Positions 54,013 through 64,000 of a stretch of 64,000 nucleotides of DNA are shown here, one piece after another. The notes beneath the pieces were generated by a model. It ran no database searches and was not told the DNA's origin. It saw only the letters and a list, made by a program, of their open reading frames with translations. The stretch is from Arsukibacterium perlucidum DSM 18276. Its GTDB lineage: Bacteria; Pseudomonadota; Gammaproteobacteria; Enterobacterales; Alteromonadaceae. Location of the stretch: contig NZ_KB907722.1 of the NCBI RefSeq assembly GCF_000382165.1, forward strand, positions 1 through 64,000, written 5' to 3'. The stretch's first letter is position 1; each line of letters begins with the position of its first letter. A program made the position numbers and the translations under genes.

Positions 54013-55760
54013 CAGCTAAACCACGCAAAAGCCAGGCCAAAGCCCGCCAGTATCCGTCAGTAATTAGCTGGCGTTTTGCCTTTGTAATGATCATGCTGAC
54101 CCTGGTATTTGCTGCCTTGCTGGCCCGGGCTGCCTGGTTGCAGGTAATAGAGCCGGAAATGCTGGTAACCCAGGGCGATCGCCGCAGTTTGCGGGTCGAG
54201 GCCGATACGGTAATGCGTGGCATGGTGTTCGACCGCCATGGCGAAGCACTGGCCATCAGCGTGCCGGTTGAGGCCATCTGGGCTGATCCGAAAATTGTTA
54301 TCGAACGCAATGCGCCCGGTGATGAGCGGCGCTGGCATGCGCTGGCTGACATTATGCAAATGACCCCACAGCAATTGCTAAGCCGGGTAGGTGATGATCC
54401 AAAACGGCGCTTTGTTTATTTGCAGCGTCAGGTTAATCCGGCGGTGGTCGATTACGTTAAAAAACTGAAAGTGCCGGGAATTTACTTCCGCCAGGAGTCA
54501 AAACGTTATTATCCGGCCGGTGAAGTTACCGCTCAGTTAATTGGCTTTACCAACGTCGATGATGTTGGGGTGGAAGGCATCGAAAAACGCTTTGATGCCC
54601 TGCTTACTGGTACCGCCGGTCGCAAAGTATTCCGTAAAGATGCCAAGGGCCGCGAAATTGAAGTGCTGGAGCGCCAGGACGCCACTGCACCGAAAAATTT
54701 GCAGCTAAGCATTGACCAGCGTATTCAGACCGTTGCTTATCGTGAACTGAAAAAGGCCGTGTTATCACATGGTGCTACCTCTGGTTCGGCGGTGGTGGTC
54801 GATGTCGCCAGCGGCGAAATTCTGGCAATGGTAAACAGCCCGTCATTTAACCCTAATAACCGGCGTGATACACCGGTGCATCGTTATCGTAACCGGGCTA
54901 TTACCGATACCTTTGAACCGGGTTCCACCATGAAGCCGCTGGCGGTATTAAGTGCGCTGGAATTTGGCAGCGCCACCCTCGACACCGTGGTCAACACTCA
55001 CCCAGGTACTATGCGGATTGGTGGCAGCTGGGTGCGCGACCCGAACAACTATAAAGAGCTTGATTTAACGGGCATTATTCAGAAATCCAGCAATATGGGC
55101 GTGGCGAAACTGGTACTGGAAATGCCGCATCAGCATGTTATTGGCTTATACAACAATATGGGGCTGGGTGAAGATACCGGCCTGGGCCTGGCGGGCGAAA
55201 GCAGTGGTATTTTCAGCTACCGTCAGCGCTGGTCTGATTTTGAACGTGCTACTTTTTCATACGGTTACGGATTGTCAGTAACAGCGGTGCAGCTGGCCCG
55301 GGCCTACGCCACTATGGCTAACGGTGGCATTAACCGGCCACTTAGCATTATTAAAAATAATGAAGCGGAACCCGGCCAGCGGGTTTTGGCGCAAAAACAT
55401 GCGCTGGCTATGCTGGAAATGATGGAAGCGAATATTGGCCCTGGTGGCACCGCAACCCGGGCCCAGGTTCATGGCTATCGGGTTGGTGGTAAAACAGGTA
55501 CTGCGCGTAAGGCTGTTGCCGGTGGCTATGGTGACGATTATATCGCCTCTTTCGCCGGGGTAGGCCCGGTGTCTGACCCGCGGATTGTCACGGTAGTGGT
55601 CATCAATGAACCTGCTGGTGATTTTTATCACGGTGGTGAAATAGCCGCGCCGGTATTTGCCAGTATCATGGGCGCCAGCCTGCAATTACTTAATGTTACG
55701 CCTGATGCCGATACCGGCCTGGCGCTGATCAGCCGTGCAGGAGGTCGCAATGCCAACTAA
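54009..55760 (+). CDS. ftsI: Penicillin-binding protein 3, division transpeptidase FtsI
   Basis: A 583-residue class B penicillin-binding protein that cross-links septal peptidoglycan. It has an N-terminal membrane helix (about 20-40), a pedestal domain, and a transpeptidase domain with S306-TMK (GSTMKPLAVL), S360-SN (KSSNMGVAK) and K495-TGT (VGGKTGTARK). Positions agree closely with E. coli PBP3 (Ser307). The open frame extends back to 53886 inside ftsL, but ATG 54009, overlapping the ftsL stop, is the natural start. Confidence 0.97.
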   Translation: MTAKPRKSQAKARQYPSVISWRFAFVMIMLTLVFAALLARAAWLQVIEPEMLVTQGDRRSLRVEADTVMRGMVFDRHGEALAISVPVEAIWADPKIVIERNAPGDERRWHALADIMQMTPQQLLSRVGDDPKRRFVYLQRQVNPAVVDYVKKLKVPGIYFRQESKRYYPAGEVTAQLIGFTNVDDVGVEGIEKRFDALLTGTAGRKVFRKDAKGREIEVLERQDATAPKNLQLSIDQRIQTVAYRELKKAVLSHGATSGSAVVVDVASGEILAMVNSPSFNPNNRRDTPVHRYRNRAITDTFEPGSTMKPLAVLSALEFGSATLDTVVNTHPGTMRIGGSWVRDPNNYKELDLTGIIQKSSNMGVAKLVLEMPHQHVIGLYNNMGLGEDTGLGLAGESSGIFSYRQRWSDFERATFSYGYGLSVTAVQLARAYATMANGGINRPLSIIKNNEAEPGQRVLAQKHALAMLEMMEANIGPGGTATRAQVHGYRVGGKTGTARKAVAGGYGDDYIASFAGVGPVSDPRIVTVVVINEPAGDFYHGGEIAAPVFASIMGASLQLLNVTPDADTGLALISRAGGRNAN

Positions 55761-57225
55761 CCAGTTACATTTATGGTTGCCTGAGCTGGCAAGCCAGCTA
55801 ACTGACCGGCCGCTGCAGCATTTACGGCTGGACAGCCGGTTAGTAGCAGCCGGTGACGTATTTATTGCCATGCCCGGTACCCGTGAGCATGGTAACAAGT
55901 ACATCAGCCAGGCACTGGCGCAAGGCGCGGCGCTGGTGCTGACTGACAAAGCTAATGATCAGGAGCAATGTGGCCAGGACCCGCGGGTGCTGGTGATGGC
56001 CGATTTAGTAGCACAGATGCCGCAGCTGGCAGCCCGTTTTTATCAGCAGCCGCAACAGCAGTTACAACTGGTTGGTATTACCGGTACTAACGGTAAATCC
56101 AGTACCAGCTGTTTTATCAATCAGTTAGCAGAGCACTGTGCCACGCCGGCAGCGGTAATCGGCACTTTAGGTTATGGCCACTGGCAGCAGTTAACACCAC
56201 TACTAAATACCACACCACACTATATTGAATTACAACGCATTCTGGCTGAATTTGTGGCCGAAAAGCGCCAGCTGGTGGCGATGGAAGTCTCCTCCCATGC
56301 TCTGGCACAGCAGCGGGTAGCCGGCATTCAGTTTCAGGTGGCGGTATTTACTAATTTAAGCCGCGATCACCTCGATTATCACGGCAGCATGGCAGAATAT
56401 GGCCAGGCGAAAAGCTTGCTGTTCCAGCCCGATATCAGCCGCTGTGCAGTGCTGAATGTGTCTGACCCGCTGGGTAAGTCGCTGGCCAGTCGCAACGATA
56501 TTCCGGTGTGGGCTTACGGTAAAGCTGAAGACTGTCAAACTTACGCCCGGTATCTGGGTTATCACCAGTTAACCGCTACCGAACAGGGCTTTCAGTGTTT
56601 ATTAAGCAGTCAGGCTGGTGAGCATAAACTGCAATTGCCTTTGCTGGGTGAGTTTAATATCCAGAATGTGCTGGCTGCCATCAGTAGCCTGCTGGCACTG
56701 GGTTACGACCTGACTGAATTATTGCATGCGGCCAGCCGTCTGCAACCACTCGCTGGCAGGATGGAGCAATTTGTGTTCAGCCACGGCGTTACCGTGGTGG
56801 TCGATTACGCCCATACCCCTGACGCATTACAACAGGCACTTCAGGCGTTACGGAAACACTGTACCGGCCACCTCTGGTGCGTCTTTGGTTGTGGTGGTGA
56901 TCGTGATAAAGGCAAAAGGCCAATAATGGGTCAGCTGGCACAACAATACGCAGATCATAGTATTGTTACCTCAGACAACCCGCGCAGTGAAGCGCCATTG
57001 CAGATTTGCGAAGATATTGCTGCAGGCATGAAAGACGAAGATAACTATCGGATAGAGCCGAACCGCCAATTGGCAATCAAACTGGCGCTGGTCAGCGCCC
57101 AGCAAGGTGACGTGATCCTGCTGGCTGGCAAAGGCCATGAAACAACCCAGACTATAGGGCACGAGCAACAATACTATGATGAGCGTGCTTATGTGCGGCA
57201 ACTTATGTCGGAGATGGCATTATGA
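55750..57225 (+). CDS. murE: UDP-MurNAc-L-Ala-D-Glu:meso-diaminopimelate ligase MurE
   Basis: A 491-residue Mur ligase. The ATP-binding loop is at 109-117 (GITGTNGKSS) and the DNPR motif at 409-412 (TSDNPRSEAP) marks the enzyme as meso-diaminopimelate-specific, as in E. coli. Other motifs are VAMEVSSHALAQQRV and VVVDYAHTPDALQQAL. ATG 55750 has AGGAGG just before it and overlaps ftsI by 11 bases; another in-frame GTG at 55735 is less suitable. Confidence 0.97.
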   Translation: MPTNQLHLWLPELASQLTDRPLQHLRLDSRLVAAGDVFIAMPGTREHGNKYISQALAQGAALVLTDKANDQEQCGQDPRVLVMADLVAQMPQLAARFYQQPQQQLQLVGITGTNGKSSTSCFINQLAEHCATPAAVIGTLGYGHWQQLTPLLNTTPHYIELQRILAEFVAEKRQLVAMEVSSHALAQQRVAGIQFQVAVFTNLSRDHLDYHGSMAEYGQAKSLLFQPDISRCAVLNVSDPLGKSLASRNDIPVWAYGKAEDCQTYARYLGYHQLTATEQGFQCLLSSQAGEHKLQLPLLGEFNIQNVLAAISSLLALGYDLTELLHAASRLQPLAGRMEQFVFSHGVTVVVDYAHTPDALQQALQALRKHCTGHLWCVFGCGGDRDKGKRPIMGQLAQQYADHSIVTSDNPRSEAPLQICEDIAAGMKDEDNYRIEPNRQLAIKLALVSAQQGDVILLAGKGHETTQTIGHEQQYYDERAYVRQLMSEMAL

Positions 57226-58625
57226 TAACGCTAAGCTGTGCAGAAATAGCTACCTTATTACAGGGGCAGTTTATTGGCCAGGATCACCAGATCAGTGAAG
57301 TCAGCACAGATAGCCGAACGATAAGCCGCGGTGCCTTATTTATTGCCTTAAAAGGGCCTAACTTTGATGGCAGTCGTTTTGCTGCCGATGTCAGCGCCAA
57401 AGGCGCCGCTGCTATTGTGGCAGACCGGCCGCTGGAGTGCGACATCAGCCAGATAGTGGTGGCTGATACCCGCCTGGCTCTGGGCCAGCTTGGGGCCGCC
57501 GTTAAAGCACGCTTGCAGCCAAAAACTATCGCGGTAACCGGTAGTGCCGGTAAAACCACCGTTAAAGAAATGCTGGCCGCCATTCTGAGTCGTTGCGGCC
57601 AGGTGCTGGCCACTCAGGGCAATTTTAATAACGACATTGGTGTGCCATTAACCCTGCTGCGTTTAACGGCAGAACACCAGTTCGCCGTAATAGAGCTGGG
57701 TGCTAACCATGCCGGGGAAATTGCCTATACCACCTCACTGGTGAAGCCAAATGTCGCTATTATCACCAATGCCGCCGCCTCGCACCTGGAAGGTTTTGGT
57801 GATACGTACGGGGTGGCCAGAGCTAAGGGCGAAATATTCTCAGGCCTTGCTGATGGTGGCATTGCCATTATGCAGCATGATAGTGAGTTTACTGAATACT
57901 GGCGCAACCGTTGTAAACATTTAAAAATTATCAGCTTTGCCAGTGATTACAAAACTGATAGCAACACTGGCAACAGCACTGCCGACATTCGGGCTGAACA
58001 AATAACCTTAAATAGTCAGGGCTGTGCTCAGTTTAAGTTGCTATATGGCAACGAGCAGGCGCTGGTGCAGCTCAGCTTGCCAGGTAAGCATAACGTGGCC
58101 AATGCGCTGGCGGCAGCCGCTGCTGCGTTGGCAGTTGGTGCCGGGCTTAGTGATGTGCAGCTGGGGCTGGCCCAGATGTCCGGCGTCAAAGGCCGCACCA
58201 ATATTATTGAACTCAGCAAACAAATTAAGCTGATAGACGACACTTATAACGCCAATGTTGAGTCAGTAAAAGCGGCAATCGATTTACTGGCCAGTTATCC
58301 GGGTTATCGGGTGCTGCTGCTGGGCGATATGGCTGAACTGGGCGCTAATGCCCGTTTATACCACGAAGAGATTGGTTTATACGCCAAACATGCCGGTATT
58401 AATCTGTTATTCACCCTGGGTGTGTTATCACAGAGCGCCAGTGACTTGTTCAATGGACAAGGCTCGCATTTCAGCTCGCGGCAGTCGATGTTAGATCGGC
58501 TGATACCGCTTATTACAACCCAGCAAAGTGTCACCATACTCATTAAGGGCTCTCGTAGTGCGAAAATGGAGTTAGTCGTGCAGGACTTGCTAGAAAGATG
58601 TCAGCAGGAGCGTAGCCCATGCTAG
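57222..58625 (+). CDS. murF: UDP-MurNAc-tripeptide:D-Ala-D-Ala ligase MurF
   Basis: A 467-residue Mur ligase that adds D-Ala-D-Ala to the UDP-MurNAc-tripeptide. Motifs: [19 protein letters not shown] in the N-terminal substrate domain, the ATP loop [33 protein letters not shown] and [14 protein letters not shown]. Central [10 protein letters not shown] and [16 protein letters not shown] follow. It overlaps murE by four bases and mraY by seven. Confidence 0.97.
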   Translation: MITLSCAEIATLLQGQFIGQDHQISEVSTDSRTISRGALFIALKGPNFDGSRFAADVSAKGAAAIVADRPLECDISQIVVADTRLALGQLGAAVKARLQPKTIAVTGSAGKTTVKEMLAAILSRCGQVLATQGNFNNDIGVPLTLLRLTAEHQFAVIELGANHAGEIAYTTSLVKPNVAIITNAAASHLEGFGDTYGVARAKGEIFSGLADGGIAIMQHDSEFTEYWRNRCKHLKIISFASDYKTDSNTGNSTADIRAEQITLNSQGCAQFKLLYGNEQALVQLSLPGKHNVANALAAAAAALAVGAGLSDVQLGLAQMSGVKGRTNIIELSKQIKLIDDTYNANVESVKAAIDLLASYPGYRVLLLGDMAELGANARLYHEEIGLYAKHAGINLLFTLGVLSQSASDLFNGQGSHFSSRQSMLDRLIPLITTQQSVTILIKGSRSAKMELVVQDLLERCQQERSPC

Positions 58626-59701
58626 TGTGGTTAGCCGAATACTTAACCCAGTACATTAGCTTTTTTAATGTGTTCAGTTACCTGACCTTCCGGTCAATTC
58701 TGGGCGTGTTAACCTCGTTATTTTTAAGTCTTTATTTCGGCCCGATCCTGATTGCCCGGCTGCAGAAAATGCAAATTGGCCAGGTCGTGCGCGGCGATGG
58801 CCCGGAAAGCCATTTCTCTAAAAAAGGCACGCCCACCATGGGTGGCCTGCTGATTTTAGGCTCTATTCTGGTCAGTACTCTGCTGTGGGCAAACCTAAGC
58901 AATAAGTACGTCTGGGTGGTGCTGTTTGTGCTGGTTAGTTTTGGTGTTATCGGTTTTATCGACGATTACCGCAAGGTGATCCGTAAAGATCCAAAAGGCC
59001 TGATTGCCCGCTGGAAGTACTTCTGGCAGTCAGTATTCGCTATTATCACCGCGCTGTTTTTGTATATGACCGCAGAACGTCCGGCAGAAACGGCATTGGT
59101 GGTGCCGTTCTTAAAAGATGTGATGCCACAGTTAGGCCTGTTGTTTCTGGCGCTGAGTTACTTTGTCATTGTTGGCACCAGCAATGCGGTTAACCTGACC
59201 GACGGTCTGGATGGCCTGGCGATAGTACCCACCATCATGGTAGCCGGTGCCTTTGCCATCATTGCTTATGCCAGTGGTAACGTAAATTTTGCCGGTTATC
59301 TGAATATTCCTTATCTGCCCTATGCCAGCGAGTTGGTGGTGCTGTGCGCCGCCATGATCGGCGCCGGTCTCGGTTTCCTCTGGTTTAACACCTATCCGGC
59401 TCAGGTTTTTATGGGCGATGTCGGATCGTTAGCGCTGGGTGCGGTACTTGGGGTGATTGCTATTTTAGTCCGCCAGGAAATTGTGTTGTTTATTATGGGC
59501 GGTATTTTTGTGATGGAAACCGTGTCGGTGATTCTGCAGGTTGGCTCTTACAAATTACGCGGCCAGCGGATCTTCCGGATGGCACCAATTCATCATCACT
59601 ACGAATTAAAAGGCTGGCCGGAGCCGCGGGTTATTGTCCGCTTCTGGATTTTATCGATCATTTTTGTACTGGTGGGTCTGGCGACCCTGAAACTGAGATA
59701 A
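58619..59701 (+). CDS. mraY: Phospho-MurNAc-pentapeptide transferase MraY
   Basis: A 360-residue ten-helix membrane enzyme that transfers phospho-MurNAc-pentapeptide to undecaprenyl phosphate, giving lipid I. Conserved: [29 protein letters not shown] with the Asp pair, [24 protein letters not shown] and the [16 protein letters not shown] loop. Length is equal to that in E. coli. It is overlapped by the end of murF and lies three bases from murD. Confidence 0.98.
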   Translation: MLVWLAEYLTQYISFFNVFSYLTFRSILGVLTSLFLSLYFGPILIARLQKMQIGQVVRGDGPESHFSKKGTPTMGGLLILGSILVSTLLWANLSNKYVWVVLFVLVSFGVIGFIDDYRKVIRKDPKGLIARWKYFWQSVFAIITALFLYMTAERPAETALVVPFLKDVMPQLGLLFLALSYFVIVGTSNAVNLTDGLDGLAIVPTIMVAGAFAIIAYASGNVNFAGYLNIPYLPYASELVVLCAAMIGAGLGFLWFNTYPAQVFMGDVGSLALGAVLGVIAILVRQEIVLFIMGGIFVMETVSVILQVGSYKLRGQRIFRMAPIHHHYELKGWPEPRVIVRFWILSIIFVLVGLATLKLR

Positions 59702-59704
59702 CGA

Positions 59705-61039
59705 ATGCAAACTAACCTTAACGCCAAACGCATAGCGGTAGTGGGGCTGGGCCTGTCGGGTCTGGCCACGGTGCGCTTTTTGCTGGCGCAAGGGGTAAAA
59801 CCAGTGCTGATGGACAGCCGCAGCAAGCCGGCCGGGCTGGAGCAGATTGCCGCCGATAAAGTGGATGGCATTTATCTGGGCGAGTTTGACGCTAACCGTC
59901 TGGCGCAGATGGACATGATTATCGTCAGCCCCGGGTTGGCGTTAAGTCATCCTGCCATTCGGTTTGCCAAAGCGCAGGGCGTCGAAGTTATTGGTGATAT
60001 CGAACTGTTTGCCCGCTTTAACAACAAGCCGGTTATTGCCATTACCGGCTCTAACGGTAAATCGACCGTTACCACCCTGGTGGCTGAGATGCTGCAGCAA
60101 AGCGGTATTAAGGCGGTCGCTGCCGGTAATATTGGCCTGCCGGTGCTCGATGCGTTGCGCAAGCAAGACGCCGAAGTCTTTGTACTGGAGCTGTCCAGCT
60201 TTCAGTTAGACACCACAAGCAGCCTGCAAAGCCAGGCCAGTTGCTTACTAAATGTCAGTGCCGACCATCTGGACCGCTATGCCGATATGGCAGCTTATAC
60301 TGCATCAAAACAGCGGGTTTATCAGCAAACGACTCTGGCGGTATATAATCAGGCCGACCCGTTAACCTACCCGGGTACTACGGCTGGCGCTGCTGAGCCA
60401 GTAGCAATAAGTCTGGCTGATGCGGCCTATGGCATTAAACAGGTAAAAGGTCAGCCATGGCTTAATGTTGCCGGCGAGCCGCTGTTGCCGGTCAGTCAGC
60501 TGGCCATTACCGGCAGCCATAACCAGTTTAATGCCCTGGCGGCAGCGGCATTAGCACTGCACGCAGGTGCCAGCCGGCAGGCGATTGCCCGCACGCTGCA
60601 GCAGTTTAACGGTCTGGCGCACCGCTGCCAGCTGGTGCTGGCAAACAAGGGTATCCGCTGGGTTAATGATTCCAAAGCCACCAATATCGGTGCCACCCTG
60701 GCGGCGATTGCCGGCTTGCGGCCTGATATCAGCGGCAAGCTGATTTTGATTGCCGGCGGCGATGCCAAGGGCGCAGATCTGAGCGAATTACAACCGGCAC
60801 TGCAGCGCGATGTCAGCCACCTTATTACCCTGGGGCGAGATGGCCCGGCCATTGCCGCGCTGCACCCGCATGCTATTCAGGTAAAAGATTTAACCGCCGC
60901 GGTGCAGCAGGCAGCCAAACTGGCCCAGAGTGGCGATATGGTGTTGTTATCGCCAGCCTGTGCCAGCCTGGATATGTTTAAAAGCTATGCAGAGCGCGGT
61001 GAGCTGTTCGCTAAAGCGGTGAAGGAGCTGAAAGCATGA
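59705..61039 (+). CDS. murD: UDP-MurNAc-L-Ala:D-glutamate ligase MurD
   Basis: A 444-residue Mur ligase which adds D-Glu. Motifs: RIAVVGLGLSGLATVRFLLAQG (UDP-binding), the ATP loop AITGSNGKSTVTTLVAEM, LELSSFQLDTT, NVSADHLDRY and WVNDSKATNIGATLAAI. No unusual feature. It overlaps ftsW by four bases (ATGA). Confidence 0.97.
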   Translation: MQTNLNAKRIAVVGLGLSGLATVRFLLAQGVKPVLMDSRSKPAGLEQIAADKVDGIYLGEFDANRLAQMDMIIVSPGLALSHPAIRFAKAQGVEVIGDIELFARFNNKPVIAITGSNGKSTVTTLVAEMLQQSGIKAVAAGNIGLPVLDALRKQDAEVFVLELSSFQLDTTSSLQSQASCLLNVSADHLDRYADMAAYTASKQRVYQQTTLAVYNQADPLTYPGTTAGAAEPVAISLADAAYGIKQVKGQPWLNVAGEPLLPVSQLAITGSHNQFNALAAAALALHAGASRQAIARTLQQFNGLAHRCQLVLANKGIRWVNDSKATNIGATLAAIAGLRPDISGKLILIAGGDAKGADLSELQPALQRDVSHLITLGRDGPAIAALHPHAIQVKDLTAAVQQAAKLAQSGDMVLLSPACASLDMFKSYAERGELFAKAVKELKA

Positions 61040-62247
61040 AGCAGCTTACGTTGACCGCATGGCAAAGCGCCTGGCAAAACCCGTGGCAAAGTATCAGCGC
61101 CTTATGGTTGCGCGATGATAACGCCCCCTACGACAAGTTATTTTTAACTTTGCTAATGCTGATCCTGGCTATCGGGGTAGTCATGGTTACCAGCGCTTCA
61201 ATGCCGGTTGCTGAGCGGCTGTTTAATAACCCGCTGCACTTTACCATTCGTCACCTGGTTTATCTGGGCATCGGTCTTACTTTGGCCGTTTTGGTGTTAC
61301 GGGTGCCGGTAAACTGGTGGCACCGTGGCAATATGTGGTTGTTACTGCTTGGTATTTTGCTGCTGGTAGCGGTGTTGTTGTTTGGCCGCAATGTTAACGG
61401 CAGTACCCGCTGGCTGTCGCTGGGGCCGATTGGCTTGCAGGCCGCAGAACCAGCGAAATTATTCTTTTTTGTATATCTGGCCAGCTATCTGGTGCGCCGG
61501 CATGAAGAAGTGCGCGACAACCTGAAAGGCTTTCTGAAACCGCTGGCAGTGCTGTTTTTGTTTGCCGTATTACTGTTGATGCAACCCGATTTAGGCACCG
61601 TTATTGTTATGTTTGCCACTGCGGTGGCGTTGCTGTTTTTAGCCGGTGCCAAAATCTGGCAGTTCCTCTGCTTAATGGCGACCGGCCTGATGGCGATTGG
61701 CGTGCTGATTGTGTACAGCGAATACCGCTGGAAACGGGTGACTGCCTTTCTTGACCCCTGGGCTGATCCTTTTGGCAGCGGTTACCAGTTAACTCAGTCG
61801 CTGATGGCTTTTGGTCGCGGTGGCTGGTTTGGTCAGGGCCTGGGCAACAGCATTCAGAAACTGGAATACCTGCCCGAAGCACATACCGATTTTATTCTGG
61901 CCGTAATTGCCGAAGAAACCGGCTTTATTGGCGTAGCAGTATTAGTCGGCTTGCTGTTTTTGCTGGTGTACCGGGCGTTGTGGATTGGCCAGCGTGCTCT
62001 GGCAAAGCAATTAAGTTTCCACGGTTTTATGGCCTACGCCTTAGCTATCTGGATTGGCTTTCAGTCGGCGGTCAATATCGGCGTGGCAACGGGTGCCTTG
62101 CCAACTAAAGGCTTAACCCTGCCTTTTGTCAGCTCGGGCGGCAGTAGTCTGGTGATCATGCTAATTGCAGCGGGCTTATTACTGCGAATAGATTTTGAAG
62201 TGCGCTTAAAAGGCAAACATGCGCTAAGCGGAGGCAAGCATGGCTAA
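61036..62247 (+). CDS. ftsW: Septal peptidoglycan polymerase FtsW
   Basis: A 403-residue ten-helix SEDS protein that polymerises glycan strands together with FtsI. Typical are MLILAIGVVMVTSASMPVA, LGPIGLQAAEPAKLFFFVYLA, LLMQPDLGTVIVM, GLGNSIQKLEYLPEAHTDFILAVIAEE with the catalytic Asp region, and TKGLTLPFVSSGGSSL. The N-terminal 35 residues before the first helix are hydrophilic with several Trp. It overlaps murG by eight bases. Confidence 0.96.
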   Translation: MKQLTLTAWQSAWQNPWQSISALWLRDDNAPYDKLFLTLLMLILAIGVVMVTSASMPVAERLFNNPLHFTIRHLVYLGIGLTLAVLVLRVPVNWWHRGNMWLLLLGILLLVAVLLFGRNVNGSTRWLSLGPIGLQAAEPAKLFFFVYLASYLVRRHEEVRDNLKGFLKPLAVLFLFAVLLLMQPDLGTVIVMFATAVALLFLAGAKIWQFLCLMATGLMAIGVLIVYSEYRWKRVTAFLDPWADPFGSGYQLTQSLMAFGRGGWFGQGLGNSIQKLEYLPEAHTDFILAVIAEETGFIGVAVLVGLLFLLVYRALWIGQRALAKQLSFHGFMAYALAIWIGFQSAVNIGVATGALPTKGLTLPFVSSGGSSLVIMLIAAGLLLRIDFEVRLKGKHALSGGKHG

Positions 62248-63325
62248 ACCGCTGGCACTTATTATGGCAGGTGGCACTGGTGGCCATATTTTCCCGGCGC
62301 AGGCCGTCGCCAAGGCGTTGGTTGCCGAAGGCTGGGATATTGCCTGGCTGGGCAGCAACGACCGGATGGAAGCGCAGCTGGTGCCAGGTTTTGGCTGGCG
62401 GTTTTACGGCATTAAGGTTGCCGGCCTGCGTGGTAAAGGCCTGGCCAGTAAACTCAGTGCGCCCTGGATGCTGTTAAAAGCACTGTGGCAGGCGGCTAAA
62501 GTATGCCGCCAGTTAAAACCGGCCATAGCGCTGGGCTTTGGTGGTTACGCCAGTGGCCCCGGTGGCCTGGCAAGCTGGCTTAATGGCACGCCGCTACTTA
62601 TTCATGAACAAAATGCCGTGGCCGGCAGCACCAATAAATTGCTGGCCCGGGTGGCTAAGCAGGTATTGGTAGCCTTTGACAGTGCTTTTAAAAACAACAG
62701 CAAACGGCAGCTGGTGGGTAACCCAATCCGGGCTGAATTGCTGCAGTGCCGGGCTAACCGCCAGCCCGGCCCCGGCCTGAATATCTTAATAGTTGGCGGC
62801 AGTCTGGGAGCCCGGGCGCTTAATCAGGCGCTGCCTGCTCAGCTTACTGAACTGGCCGCTGCCGGCGCTATTGCCGTGCGCCATCAAACCGGTAGTGCTA
62901 TGCAGGCCGAAGTAACCCAGGCTTATCAGCCACTCATCGCAACCGGTTGTGACGTGGAAGTTAGTGCCTTTATTGATGATATGGCCGCCGCATATCGTTG
63001 GGCTGATGTGTTGATTTGCCGGGCCGGGGCACTGACGGTTAGCGAAGTAGCCGCAGTTGGCGTCGCCGCGATTTTTGTGCCATTACCGGGCGCCATTGAC
63101 GACCATCAGACCGCTAATGCCCGGGTACTGGCCGACCGTGACGCTGCCGTGTTATTACCGCAGCAACAATTACAGCAACAGGGTGTGCAGGCGATAATGC
63201 AGCCCTGGTTAACCGATAAAGCGCCGCTGCAGCACATGGCGCAGCGTGCCCGTAGCCTGGCAACAGCGGATGCGGCAATCCATATTGCTGCGCTATGCCG
63301 GCAAGTAACAGGACAAGTAGTATGA
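62240..63325 (+). CDS. murG: Lipid II synthase, N-acetylglucosaminyltransferase MurG
   Basis: A 361-residue membrane-associated glycosyltransferase (GT28) that adds GlcNAc to lipid I. The N-terminal [16 protein letters not shown] holds the glycine-rich loop; [37 protein letters not shown] and the donor-site [17 protein letters not shown] follow. All are regular for the family. It overlaps ftsW at its start and murC at its end. Confidence 0.97.
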   Translation: MAKPLALIMAGGTGGHIFPAQAVAKALVAEGWDIAWLGSNDRMEAQLVPGFGWRFYGIKVAGLRGKGLASKLSAPWMLLKALWQAAKVCRQLKPAIALGFGGYASGPGGLASWLNGTPLLIHEQNAVAGSTNKLLARVAKQVLVAFDSAFKNNSKRQLVGNPIRAELLQCRANRQPGPGLNILIVGGSLGARALNQALPAQLTELAAAGAIAVRHQTGSAMQAEVTQAYQPLIATGCDVEVSAFIDDMAAAYRWADVLICRAGALTVSEVAAVGVAAIFVPLPGAIDDHQTANARVLADRDAAVLLPQQQLQQQGVQAIMQPWLTDKAPLQHMAQRARSLATADAAIHIAALCRQVTGQVV

Positions 63326-64000
63326 TTACCACCCTGCAACATAAGAAACAGGCCATGCGCCGGGTCGAGCGGATCCATTTTGTCGGTATCGGCGGCGCCG
63401 GTATGGGCGGTATTGCCGAAGTACTGTTAAACGAAGGCTATAAGGTTACCGGCTCTGATTTGGCGTCCAATCCGGTGGTAGAGCGCCTGGTTACCCTGGG
63501 TGCTGAAGTAAAATTTGGCCACCACGCCAGCCAGATAGACGGCGCCAGTGTAGTAGTGGTATCCAGTGCCATTAAAGCCGCCAACCCGGAAGTAGCAGCC
63601 GCGCTGGCCCAGCGGATCCCGGTGGTGCGCCGGGCAGAAATGCTTGGTGAGCTAATGCGTTTTCGCCATGGTATCGCCATTGCCGGTACCCATGGTAAAA
63701 CCACCACCACCAGCTTACTGGCGTCTATTTTTGCCGAAGCCGGCACCGACCCAACCTTTGTAATTGGTGGTTTACTGAATTCAGCCGGCTCTAATGCCCG
63801 CTTAGGTGCCGGCCGCTATTTAATTGCCGAAGCAGATGAAAGCGATGCCTCGTTTTTACATTTACAGCCAATGGCCACGGTAATCACCAATATCGAAGCC
63901 GACCATATGGATACCTATGATGGTGACTTCGAAAAGCTGAAAGACACCTATCTGGAGTTTTGTCACAACCTGCCGTTCTATGGCATGGCCGTGGTTTGCA
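63322..64000 (+). CDS. murC: UDP-N-acetylmuramate:L-alanine ligase MurC (truncated by window end)
   Basis: The first 226 residues are visible. MurC adds L-alanine to UDP-MurNAc. [22 protein letters not shown] is the UDP-binding loop, [14 protein letters not shown] follows, and [22 protein letters not shown] is the ATP loop; [26 protein letters not shown] is the next signature. ATG 63322 overlaps the murG stop (ATGA). The gene runs off the right edge; ddlB, ftsQ, ftsA and ftsZ would be expected beyond, by comparison with other genomes. Confidence 0.95.
   Translation, partial: MITTLQHKKQAMRRVERIHFVGIGGAGMGGIAEVLLNEGYKVTGSDLASNPVVERLVTLGAEVKFGHHASQIDGASVVVVSSAIKAANPEVAAALAQRIPVVRRAEMLGELMRFRHGIAIAGTHGKTTTTSLLASIFAEAGTDPTFVIGGLLNSAGSNARLGAGRYLIAEADESDASFLHLQPMATVITNIEADHMDTYDGDFEKLKDTYLEFCHNLPFYGMAVVC

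Overview
The window looks like chromosomal DNA of a gammaproteobacterium of the Alteromonadales type; Rheinheimera, Alishewanella or Arsukibacterium relatives are my best guess. This rests on three things: the E. coli-like order rsmI / lpoA-yraN-diaA-dolP, an E. coli-type RNase P RNA, and a classical mraZ-to-murC division and cell-wall cluster with a meso-diaminopimelate-type MurE. The genus is an inference. Coding density is high and I saw no tRNA, rRNA, CRISPR array or prophage.

Layout. 1-277 is the end of an IS4-family insertion sequence of the IS10 type. 367-3547 holds a CBS-domain protein, a DUF3083-like protein, tspO and a LysR regulator. 3686-8143 is a three-gene operon of glutaryl-CoA dehydrogenase, a fused E1 alpha/beta ketoacid dehydrogenase and a FabD-like acyltransferase. 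8267-13322 is an RND efflux pair with a TetR repressor gene and a visible palindromic operator. 13453-15548 couples a D-Ala-D-Ala dipeptidase to an NhaC-type transporter. 15798-22022 contains a PEP-CTERM-like protein, a TolB/TPR protein, an interspersed repeat, an M14 peptidase, a flavin reductase and an NlpE/META lipoprotein. 22027-30029 is a peptidoglycan amino-sugar salvage locus (namZ, murQ, a MurK-like kinase, a sodium symporter, and divergently nagZ and nagX). 30112-38637 carries a GGDEF/EAL sensor, nadC, ampD-ampE, a YigI-like thioesterase, rarD and a DUF599 protein. 38703-43384 is dolP-diaA-yraN-lpoA, rsmI and rnpB. 43417-51886 holds a cupredoxin-like protein, a beta-barrel protein, a TonB-dependent receptor, an NlpC/P60 endopeptidase, an L-Ala-D/L-Glu epimerase and an RpiR regulator. 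52143-64000 is the dcw cluster, from the mraZ promoter into murC.

How it fits together. The main theme is peptidoglycan made, remodelled and re-used. The dcw cluster and LpoA build the wall. NamZ, a secreted two-domain NagZ, MurQ, the kinase and the symporter form a plausible route for taking MurNAc and GlcNAc back. AmpD, the NlpC/P60 enzyme, the epimerase and the VanX-like dipeptidase would deal with the peptide part. The salvage modules lie in separate places, and one of them sits directly between rnpB and the dcw cluster. The enzymes are recognised from motifs; the joint pathway is inferred from families and gene order.

Regulatory DNA that can be read directly includes a repressor palindrome inside the efflux-pump promoter, four TGG-type repeats at exact 10-bp spacing upstream of mraZ (a MraZ-box array), the rnpB promoter embedded in the end of rsmI, iterated GTTAC motifs upstream of nagZ, and a perfect 45-bp palindrome between convergent genes. 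Several starts were moved inward from the longest reading frame because of ribosome binding sites, signal peptides or family length; each case is stated in its entry.
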